DNA of 11,895 nt from Anaerolineae bacterium (GTDB lineage Bacteria > Chloroflexota > Anaerolineae > Promineifilales > Promineifilaceae), in NCBI GenBank assembly GCA_014879345.1, contig JACSSI010000075.1:1-11895 (forward strand). The letters are read 5' to 3'. This document shows, piece by piece, positions 6,155 to 11,895 of this stretch. Positions within the stretch are counted from its first letter, which is position 1. Each line of letters begins with the position of its first letter. Below the pieces are notes generated by a model. That model searched no databases. It was not told the DNA's origin and saw only the letters and a program-made list of their open reading frames with translations. Both the position numbers and the translations under genes were made by a program.

Positions 6155-8008
6155 ATGATAGCGGAAAAAATTATGCAACAGACACAAGTTGAAACCCTAA
6201 AAACCTACCAATACTTTTGGCAGCTCATCCGTTTTCGCCCGAGATACTACGCGAAGGATTTGAGCGGCGTTACCATTCACTTTGCCTTGTCTACCGTGCA
6301 AGGACTGGTATTGAAAGCCTATTTTGATGGCCTCACTGGCGTTGGCGGCTTACCGGTGTGGCAAGTGGTGGGCGTGCAGATTGTTCAAGTGATATTGGTT
6401 TTGCTCAGTTTGTATGTGGCCGTTATGGGTTATGTCAACTTTACCCAGCATGGTATGTCCTTGCTCATCCGCAACCTGTTCCGCCACATCTTAAAAATGC
6501 CAGGGGGGCAGGCACTGCCCAACAACCAGGATGGCAGCACCATGACGACCGGGCAAGTCGTCAGCACGCTGCGTGATGATGTGGACGAGATGGCACATTC
6601 CATCATCATTATTGATGACACGGTGGCGCTGTCGGTCACGGCGCTGATCTCGTTTACGATTATGCTGCGCATCAACGTGTGGGTGACGCTGGGTACTTTC
6701 ATTCCGCTGGCAATTATCATCGTGATTGCCCAACGGCTGGGTGGCCGCGCCAAGTCCTATCGCCAGGCCAGCCGTCAGGCTACCAGCGATGTTACGGGCA
6801 TGATTGCCGATATGTTCAACGCTACCCAGGCCGTTAAAGTGGGGCACGCTGAAGAGCGCATTATCGCCCGTTTCCGTAACCTGAATGATCGACGGCGGGA
6901 AACGATGGTTAAAGATCGATTTTTGGTGCATTTGATTGATACGTTGAGCGGCAGCACTGTCGATATCGGTGTCGGGTTCATTTTGTTGGTGGCGGCGCAG
7001 GCGATGTATGAGGGTACGTTTACTGTGGGTGATTTTGCCTTGTTTGCCTCATTTATCTGGCCGTCTACGCATTTGATGCGGACTATTGGCAATTTTTTGA
7101 CGCGCTACAAGCAGGTGGGGGTGTCTACCAATCGTATGGAAGCGATTATGCAAGGTGAACCGGCAGGTGCTGTCGTTGCCCATCATCCTATTTACATGAC
7201 GGGTGACTTGCCAGCGATTCCTTTTTCACCGAAAACGGCCGTTCATCAATTTGAGGCGCTTCGTGTGAAAAACCTCAGTTATCGGTATGAAGGTGGCAGC
7301 GGTAATGGTGATGGCACTGACGGCATTGAAAATATCAGCTTCGATGTGGCGCGTGGGTCGTTTACCGTCATCACAGGCCGCATCGGTTCTGGTAAAACGA
7401 CGCTGCTGAAAGTGCTGCTCGGATTGCTGCCTCTGCAAACGGGGGAAATCTGGTGGAATGGGGAACTTGTTTCTGATACCACTTCATTTTTTGTACCGCC
7501 GCGTGCTGCCTATACGGCGCAGGTGCCGCGTTTGTTTAGCGAGTCACTGCGTGACAATATTTTGCTGGGAATTCCTGAGGAGCAGGTTGATGTGGCGGGG
7601 GCATTGGCAACGGCCGTTATGACCCAAGACCTGCTCAGTATGGAAAACGGGCTGGAGACAATGGTCGGCCCGCGCGGGATTCGCCTCTCCGGCGGGCAGG
7701 TGCAGCGCACAGCGGCGGCACGCATGTTTGTTCACGATGCCGAACTGCTCATTTTTGATGATCTTTCCAGTGCCTTGGATGTGGAGACGGAGCAGCAGTT
7801 ATGGGAAAACGTGGCAGAACGGATGAAGGATGAAGGTGGACGGCAGAAAGAGGTGACGGCGTTGGTGGTATCGCATCGGCGGCCAGCCTTACGCCGGGCT
7901 GATCATATTATTGTGTTGGAGAACGGCCGTTTAGCCGACCAGGGTACCTTGGATGAGTTGTTGCAACGCTGTGAAGAAATGCAGCGTTTGTGGCAAGGGC
8001 AGGTATAA
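6155..8008 (+). CDS. ABC exporter half-transporter, degenerate-site subunit (pair 1)
   Basis: This 617-residue protein has a six-helix membrane domain (hydrophobic stretches near 39-57, 71-95, 148-172, 176-195 and two around 258-310) followed by an ATPase domain. Walker A is G408-R-I-G-S-G-K-T-T416, the Q-loop is in YTAQVP, the signature is a perfect L511-S-G-G-Q515, and H574 forms the H-loop. Walker B reads LLIFDD, so D536 replaces the catalytic glutamate. With the partner's altered LSAGE this makes one impaired ATP site, while the partner's intact Walker B pairs with this LSGGQ to make the working site. That is typical of heterodimeric exporters such as TM287/288 or BmrCD. The ATG at 6155 overlaps the end of the inverted repeat; ATG 6173 (MQQTQVE) is an alternative start. 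Three palindrome copies lie inside. Confidence 0.92.
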   Translation: MIAEKIMQQTQVETLKTYQYFWQLIRFRPRYYAKDLSGVTIHFALSTVQGLVLKAYFDGLTGVGGLPVWQVVGVQIVQVILVLLSLYVAVMGYVNFTQHGMSLLIRNLFRHILKMPGGQALPNNQDGSTMTTGQVVSTLRDDVDEMAHSIIIIDDTVALSVTALISFTIMLRINVWVTLGTFIPLAIIIVIAQRLGGRAKSYRQASRQATSDVTGMIADMFNATQAVKVGHAEERIIARFRNLNDRRRETMVKDRFLVHLIDTLSGSTVDIGVGFILLVAAQAMYEGTFTVGDFALFASFIWPSTHLMRTIGNFLTRYKQVGVSTNRMEAIMQGEPAGAVVAHHPIYMTGDLPAIPFSPKTAVHQFEALRVKNLSYRYEGGSGNGDGTDGIENISFDVARGSFTVITGRIGSGKTTLLKVLLGLLPLQTGEIWWNGELVSDTTSFFVPPRAAYTAQVPRLFSESLRDNILLGIPEEQVDVAGALATAVMTQDLLSMENGLETMVGPRGIRLSGGQVQRTAAARMFVHDAELLIFDDLSSALDVETEQQLWENVAERMKDEGGRQKEVTALVVSHRRPALRRADHIIVLENGRLADQGTLDELLQRCEEMQRLWQGQV

Positions 8009-8018
8009 AATAGCGCGT

Positions 8019-8432
8019 ATGAACATTAAACCGACCGATCCTTGCCCTTGTTTCAGTAAACGGCCGTATCAAGCTTGCTGCCAGCCCTGGCATGAGGGCA
8101 AAGCCGCGCCCTCTCCTGAGCATCTCATGCGTTCCCGCTTTGCGGCCTATGCCTTGGGCAAAGTTGGCTACCTTATCCGCACCACCCATCCCCACAGCCC
8201 CCACGCTCAGCCAAATCAAAAAGTCTGGCGGCAAGAGCTTCACGCTTTTTGCCGCCAGACTGATTTCCTCGGTTTACAGATTTTGCAGGCAAAGGAACCT
8301 CAGGGGGAATTCGGCTGGGTAACGTTCCGCGCCCTTCTCATGCAAATGGGTCGTGATGTGTCCTTTACAGAAAAGAGTAAGTTTGAGAGGGTAAACGGCC
8401 GTTGGCTCTACCACTCTGGTGACTATTCATAA
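8019..8432 (+). CDS. ychJ: YchJ-family (UPF0225) protein with SEC-C zinc motif
   Basis: This 137-residue protein has the YchJ layout: an N-terminal SEC-C zinc motif, then LMRSRFAAYALGKVGYLIRTTHP, then an NTF2-like half with FGWVTFRALL near 100 and a C-terminal VNGRWLYHSGD. The four zinc ligands C9, C11, C20 and C21 are kept, but the usual CxCGSGK reads CPCFSKR, so both loop glycines are lost. One palindrome copy lies across this loop and a second encodes the NGR near the C-terminus. The molecular role of YchJ is not established. I chose the ATG at 8019, ten bases after the exporter stop; earlier in-frame starts would overlap the exporter gene. It is probably cotranscribed with the exporter pair and ends 6 bp from a convergent gene. 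Confidence 0.85.
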   Translation: MNIKPTDPCPCFSKRPYQACCQPWHEGKAAPSPEHLMRSRFAAYALGKVGYLIRTTHPHSPHAQPNQKVWRQELHAFCRQTDFLGLQILQAKEPQGEFGWVTFRALLMQMGRDVSFTEKSKFERVNGRWLYHSGDYS

Positions 8433-8438
8433 ACAAAC

Positions 8439-8750
8439 TTATTCTTCCTCTTCATCGAAGAGGTTCAAGCCAGCATCCGTGATTTGTAGGCGATATAGTC
8501 CCTTAAAATCATGAGGATCCGCCGGTTCACCTTTGCGTAAAATCACAATCTTCCCGGCCACAGCCAATTGTTTACTTGTCAGCCGGATACGCTTGGTTAA
8601 TGTTTGCCAAAAGTCTGGCAAAATAACGCGGGCAACATCTTCTGGTTTCACAGAGCCAGTTAAGCCAGCCTCTCGGCACATTGCTAAAATTGTTTCGCGC
8701 ACTTCATCATCGCTGACCCTGCGCGGTTTCTTGGGTAATTCTCTTGCCAT
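8439..8750 (-). CDS. DUF3253 winged-helix-like protein
   Basis: This 103-residue protein has the signature of the DUF3253 family: an initial helix EVRETILAMCREAG, then the SVKPEDVARVILPDFWQTL-type segment matching the family's xxxPSEVARxLxPDxWRxLM, then IRLTSKQLAVAGKIVILRKGEPADP and FKGLYRLQ. The family has a small winged-helix-like fold and no assigned function. Gene neighbours in other bacteria are mixed. The N-terminus (MARELPKKPRR) is basic and the C-terminus ends in a run of acidic residues. AGGAG lies 10 bases before the ATG. The gene converges on ychJ with only 6 bp between stops and no terminator visible in that gap. Confidence 0.8.
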   Translation of the reverse strand: MARELPKKPRRVSDDEVRETILAMCREAGLTGSVKPEDVARVILPDFWQTLTKRIRLTSKQLAVAGKIVILRKGEPADPHDFKGLYRLQITDAGLNLFDEEEE

Positions 8751-8771
8751 CTACAATCGTCTCCTTGGTAA

Positions 8772-8902
8772 CTGGGAGCGCGGACAGCTTGTCCGCCCTT
8801 TGCGGTCTGGCAGACCGCGCTCCCAGATTTTTATTTATCGTGGCTTCGGCGCGAGATCAGCCGAACGGTGCGCCCCGCTCATGGGGACGCCTCAATAAAA
8901 AT
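8772..8902. repeat. Structured intergenic element with three-way junction
   Basis: An 8-bp outer stem, CTGGGAGC (8772-8779) with GCTCCCAG (8819-8826), encloses two perfect 7-bp hairpins: GCGGACA/TGTCCGC (8780-8796) and GCGGTCT/AGACCGC (8802-8818). A T-run follows (8828-8832), so it could end a plus-strand message. A further inverted pair ATTTTTATT/AATAAAAAT (8827-8835, 8894-8902) encloses the TTCGGC/GCCGAA hairpin (8845-8865). It is not a tRNA. The form suggests a dispersed palindromic repeat. Outside it, 8903-9074 holds only a TTAACA/TGTTAA dyad (8985-9000) before the next gene. Confidence 0.75.
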
Positions 8903-9074
8903 TGAAGCAGGAGTATACCAACAATGCGCCTCATCAAGAAATAGCTGTGCCTTTATGTGAAAGCTGCGTGAACTCTGATTGGCTTTAACAAAAGTGTTAA
9001 GAAATTAGGACTAGAGTAATGGTGTGTTGTTAAGACCCAGATAATGTGCAACCGGATGGTTGAGCAAAACTACA

Positions 9075-9080
9075 TTGAGG
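9075..9080 (+). promoter_or_regulatory. Ribosome-binding site deciding the start at 9089
   Basis: TTGAGG lies 8 bases before the ATG at 9089. The earlier in-frame ATGs at 9044 and 9056 lack any such site, so the shorter product is preferred. Confidence 0.6.
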
Positions 9081-9088
9081 ATAAGTTA

Positions 9089-9298
9089 ATGAAACTCACA
9101 ATTACTGCCGATATTATGGATGATCCGGGTTTAGCTAAATATTTGGATGGATGTCTAACATCTGCAGATAAGCGGTCACTGCTCAAAGCTGTTGTTTACA
9201 CAACATTGCAAGATATGATTTCATATTATGACGGTGGACATCGTCATTTGGATATACAGCTTCAATTGGAACAACAAAATATGGGAACTGCATTGTAA
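9089..9298 (+). CDS. Small hypothetical protein
   Basis: This 69-residue acidic protein, starting MKLTITADIMDDPGLAKYLD, is not one I recognise. It has no hydrophobic segment long enough for a membrane helix and no cysteine pair. The single histidine cluster is in GGHRHLDIQ near the C-terminus. Residues 21-45 look like an amphipathic helix (TSADKRSLLKAVVYTTLQDMI). The visible ribosome site supports the start. An extended form from ATG 9044 adds 15 residues but has no ribosome site. The stop codon overlaps a palindrome copy (9297-9306). It faces the second exporter pair convergently and shares the bidirectional-looking hairpin at 9326. It could be a small regulator, an antitoxin-like protein or an orphan; nothing here decides. 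Confidence 0.55.
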   Translation: MKLTITADIMDDPGLAKYLDGCLTSADKRSLLKAVVYTTLQDMISYYDGGHRHLDIQLQLEQQNMGTAL

Positions 9299-9319
9299 CG
9301 GCCGTTTCTCCCCCACGCA

Positions 9320-9351
9320 TAAAAAAGACCGACTGTCGCCACAGCCGGTCT
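9320..9351 (-). terminator. Intrinsic terminator of the second exporter pair
   Basis: On the minus strand the 11-bp stem AGACCGGCTGT/ACAGTCGGTCT with one G-U wobble and a 4-base loop is followed by T6 (9320-9325). It lies 35 bp after the exporter stop. Confidence 0.85.
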
Positions 9352-9386
9352 CCTCATTCAAGCAGTCACACAATCAACCAAACAAT

Positions 9387-11300
9387 CTAGTTCAGAGCAG
9401 GTAATTGTTCGCCTTCCTGAGTAGCCCACTGCATCGTATATAGATTGTAATAGCGCCCTTTTTGTGCCAGTAGTTCCTGATGGGTCCCTTGCTCCACGAT
9501 TCGGCCACTATCCAATACTACAATCTGATTGGCATTGATAATCGTACTCAGCCGGTGGGCAATGACAAAACTGGTGCGTCCTTGCATGAGTGTGTCCAGC
9601 GCCTGTTGAATTTGCTTTTCAGTGGTGGTATCCACGCTGCTTGTCGCCTCATCCAGAATGAGAATGTGCGGATCAGAGAGGAGCGCACGCGCAAACGAAA
9701 TCAATTGCCGCTGGCCGACGCTCAGGTTTTGGCCGTTTTCCTCTACAACAGTGTGGTAACCATTTGGCAGGCGGCGAATGAACTGATCTGCACCCACTGC
9801 TTTTGCGGCCGCCTCTATTTCTTCTTCTGTGGCATCTAAACGGCCGTAATGGATATTGTCGGCGATAGTGCCAGCGAAGAGGAAGGTGTCTTGCAACACA
9901 ATGCCCAACTGTCGGCGCAAGCTGGCACTGGTGACATGACGGATGTCATAACCGTCAATAAGCAGCTCCCCATCAGTAATCTCAAAGAAGCGTGACAGCA
10001 AGCGAATAATGGTGCTCTTGCCTGCACCTGTTTCGCCGACCAGGGCAATCCGCTCCCCAGGTTCTACGTTGAGATTAACATCTTTAAGAATGAGTTGATC
10101 CTTATGGTAGCCAAAATTGATATGCTTGAACTCGACATGCCCTTCAATTTCAGGCAGCGGGATGGCATCTGGTGCGTCTTGAATGTCTGGCGTGGTATCC
10201 AGCAGGTTAAAGATGCGTTCGCTGGCCGCCATGGTTGCCTGGAATACGTTGTAGCGCTGTGCCAATTCTCGAATCGGTTGGAAAAAGCGCTCCACGTACA
10301 AGACAAAGGCAATGAGCGTACCGGCTGTCAAACTGTCTTGCAGCACCAGCCAACCGCCAGCTACCACCACCAAAGCCGTCGCCAGCGACCCGATGAAGTC
10401 TACGCCGGGGAAGAATAAGGAAGCCAGGCGGGTGGCTTCTATATTGGCGTCAAAGTAAGAGCGGTTCAAATCGTCGAAGTAGTCGGCATTTAACTGCTCA
10501 CGGGTAAAACTTTTGGTGACGCGAATACCAGAGATGGATTCGTTGAGGTAGCCGTTGATGAGGGATAGGCGCTGACGGGTGGCGCGATAGGCATAACGGA
10601 CGCGCACGCGCCAATAGTTGGTGAGGATAATCATCAACGGCAGCACAGAAAACGTGACCAGCGCCAGTTGCCAGTTCATGATCAACATGGCGATGACGAT
10701 GCCGATGAGGATGAATACGGAACGGAACAAACCGGTAATTGACCAGGTGATGAAATCTTGTAAAACGCCTACGTCGCTAATGAGGCGGCTCATCAGGCGG
10801 CCCACGCTGTAGTTGTTGTAAAAGCTGAGGGTGAGCGTATGCAGGTGACGGAACAAGCGGCTGCGGAAATCTGCAACGACTTTAGTTCCCACAAAGGCCA
10901 TAAGCGAGATACGGGAGCGGTTGGTTATCCATTCAAATACGGAGACGGCCAGGAAGAGGGTCGTCCATTTGCGCAAGATGGGCATGGAGCCAGTGCGAAT
11001 GCCAGCATCAATGGCCTGGCCGATGATCCAGGGCTGAGCCACACTCATGAGAGAGCTAATGATCATGAGGATGATGGCGATTGTTAATTTTGCTTGATAG
11101 GGTTTTAGAAAAACGCCTAGCCTTCGTACTAAACGGCCGTCGTAAGCCTTGCCAATAAGCACATCCTCTTCTTCGTCTTCCAACATGGTGCGGATTTTTT
11201 CTTCTCTATCACGGCGTTCTTTTTCTTCGATGCCCATGCGGGAATCGTATATTTTTGGTTGGGAACGGCCGTTTTTCTTTCCATCTTTTACGTCAGCCAT
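9387..11300 (-). CDS. ABC exporter half-transporter, catalytic-site subunit (pair 2)
   Basis: This 637-residue MsbA/LmrA-type exporter has a charged cytoplasmic N-terminal extension of about 60 residues, rich in K, R, E and D. It is followed by six membrane helices (near 72-92, 112-125, 183-205, 210-228, 300-320, 327-340) and an ATPase domain. Motifs are Walker A G422-E-T-G-A-G-K-S-T430, Q-loop Q470, signature L526-S-V-G-Q530, Walker B ILILDE with catalytic E551, and H-loop H582. The signature has V in place of the first G, while the rest is canonical. Its start is 2 bp after the stop of the partner upstream, with GGTGAG inside the partner's end, so translation is probably coupled. It should work as a heterodimer with that partner, exporting an unknown hydrophobic substrate. 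Palindrome copies lie at 9840, 11133 and 11265, with a near-copy at 9730. Confidence 0.93.
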   Translation of the reverse strand: MADVKDGKKNGRSQPKIYDSRMGIEEKERRDREEKIRTMLEDEEEDVLIGKAYDGRLVRRLGVFLKPYQAKLTIAIILMIISSLMSVAQPWIIGQAIDAGIRTGSMPILRKWTTLFLAVSVFEWITNRSRISLMAFVGTKVVADFRSRLFRHLHTLTLSFYNNYSVGRLMSRLISDVGVLQDFITWSITGLFRSVFILIGIVIAMLIMNWQLALVTFSVLPLMIILTNYWRVRVRYAYRATRQRLSLINGYLNESISGIRVTKSFTREQLNADYFDDLNRSYFDANIEATRLASLFFPGVDFIGSLATALVVVAGGWLVLQDSLTAGTLIAFVLYVERFFQPIRELAQRYNVFQATMAASERIFNLLDTTPDIQDAPDAIPLPEIEGHVEFKHINFGYHKDQLILKDVNLNVEPGERIALVGETGAGKSTIIRLLSRFFEITDGELLIDGYDIRHVTSASLRRQLGIVLQDTFLFAGTIADNIHYGRLDATEEEIEAAAKAVGADQFIRRLPNGYHTVVEENGQNLSVGQRQLISFARALLSDPHILILDEATSSVDTTTEKQIQQALDTLMQGRTSFVIAHRLSTIINANQIVVLDSGRIVEQGTHQELLAQKGRYYNLYTMQWATQEGEQLPALN

Positions 11301-11302
11301 AG

Positions 11303-11895
11303 CTACTCACCCTGCTCCATACGCTGTTGCAACGCTACAAACGCTTCCTGATCCTTCAACTGCAAATCATAAATTTCACGGTAAAGGCCATTTTGTGCCA
11401 GCAAGGAGTCGTGCTTTCCCCGTTCCACCACACAACCCTGGTCTAACACCAAAATATAATCCGCATTTTTGAGCGTGAGTAAGCGCTGGGCAATGATAAA
11501 CGTGGTACGTCCCTCCATCAGCGTCTCCAACGCCTGTTGTATGAGATGCTCCGTCTCAGTGTCCACACTGCTGGTAGAGTCATCCAGAATGAGGATACGC
11601 GGATCATTGAGCAAGGCACGTGCAATTGCCACGCGCTGCTTCTGCCCGCCACTGAGCGTAACACCCCGTTCCCCGACGCGCGTCTCATACCCATTTTGCA
11701 GGTTGAGGATGAAATCATGCGCCCGTGCTGCCTTCGCTGCGGCAATCACATCATCCATGTTAGCGCCCGGTCTGCCGTAGGCAATGTTTTCAGCAACGGT
11801 CTGGCTAAACAAGAAAGGGTCTTGCAGCACAATGCCGATATGTTCGCGTAAATCTTGCAGCTTTAAATCGCGTACATCATACCCATCTAGCAGCA
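11303..11895 (-). CDS. ABC exporter half-transporter, degenerate-site subunit (pair 2, partial)
   Basis: Only the last ~196 residues of the ATPase domain are in the window; the membrane domain and Walker A lie beyond the right edge. Visible are LLDGYDV, the Q-loop LQDPFLF, a perfect signature LSGGQKQR, Walker B ILILDD followed by STSSVD, and IIAQRL where IIAHRL is expected. Both the catalytic glutamate (now Asp) and the switch histidine (now Gln) are replaced. The domain should therefore bind but hardly hydrolyse ATP and needs the partner downstream for activity. Reading is open to the window edge, so no start can be set. The stop TAG at 11303-11305 is 2 bp from the partner's ATG. The end MEQGE is polar. 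Confidence 0.92.
   Translation of the reverse strand, partial: LLDGYDVRDLKLQDLREHIGIVLQDPFLFSQTVAENIAYGRPGANMDDVIAAAKAARAHDFILNLQNGYETRVGERGVTLSGGQKQRVAIARALLNDPRILILDDSTSSVDTETEHLIQQALETLMEGRTTFIIAQRLLTLKNADYILVLDQGCVVERGKHDSLLAQNGLYREIYDLQLKDQEAFVALQQRMEQGE

Larger units (their letters stand above)
66..11272. repeat. Dispersed palindrome ACGGCCGT (core of AACGGCCGTT), 19 copies
   Basis: Exact copies of the 8-mer begin at 66, 847, 1178, 1379, 2164, 2685, 2800, 4307, 5495, 5945, 7235, 7610, 7923, 8060, 8395, 9298, 9840, 11133 and 11265. Fourteen are the full 10-mer AACGGCCGTT. Uniform base composition predicts about 0.2 copies in 11.9 kb. Eleven encode [N/Y/D]GR, six encode TAV, one lies in the third frame (RPY) and one overlaps a stop codon, so the pattern is at DNA level, not protein level. 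Near-copies with one changed base occur near 1810, 2250, 2523, 6416 and 9730. The aldo/keto reductase and cold-shock genes have none. Function unknown; compare cyanobacterial HIP1. Confidence 0.9.

Noticed and set aside
7953..8018. Longer start for the YchJ protein
   Set aside because: It would overlap the exporter gene by 56 bases, and the family begins a few residues before the CPC motif.
8772..8826. tRNA-like cloverleaf
   Set aside because: Only two arms inside a short stem, no anticodon or T-arm consensus, and too short.
8533..8898. Open frame across the DUF3253 gene and the structured repeat
   Set aside because: Antisense to a recognised family and running through palindromic repeat sequence.
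66..11272. CRISPR array or tandem repeat explanation for the palindrome
   Set aside because: Copies are 8-10 bases, irregularly spaced by hundreds of bases and embedded in coding sequence.

Overview
The window looks like a chromosomal segment of a Chloroflexota bacterium, probably Anaerolineae-like. This rests on the style of the proteins, mixed base composition, weak or absent Shine-Dalgarno sites at several starts, and intergenic hairpin repeats. It is an inference, not a match to a named genome. The segment is mostly housekeeping and transport genes. No tRNA, rRNA, CRISPR array, transposase or phage gene was seen.

Left part, minus strand (1-3975). Read from right to left it holds: an aldo/keto reductase of the Kv-beta-like group; a Udp-like nucleoside phosphorylase carrying an unusual extra C-terminal module; a tiny two-helix membrane protein; a GNAT acetyltransferase; a cold-shock protein with its own terminator; and the start of a response regulator that runs off the left edge. 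The phosphorylase tail and the membrane protein lie in an AT-rich island.

Middle (3976-4278). A 300-base gap holds back-to-back candidate promoters. The rightward one is followed about 100 nt later by a strong intrinsic terminator. The short RNA implied would display a loop matching the anti-Shine-Dalgarno end of 16S rRNA. It is either a small RNA or an attenuated leader for the transporter genes downstream.

Right part (4279-11895). Two ABC-exporter pairs point toward each other. The plus-strand pair (4279-8008) and the minus-strand pair (9387-11895, second member cut by the edge) each show the asymmetry of heterodimeric exporters. One subunit has Asp in place of the catalytic Glu, and its partner has an altered signature motif, so each pair should have one working and one degenerate ATP site. 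Between the pairs sit a YchJ/SEC-C protein, a DUF3253 protein, a structured intergenic repeat and a small unknown gene.

The most unusual window-wide signal is the palindrome ACGGCCGT (usually inside AACGGCCGTT). I counted 19 exact copies by eye, about 100 times the roughly 0.2 expected by chance. They occur on both strands, in unrelated genes and in several reading frames, much like the HIP1 palindrome of cyanobacteria.
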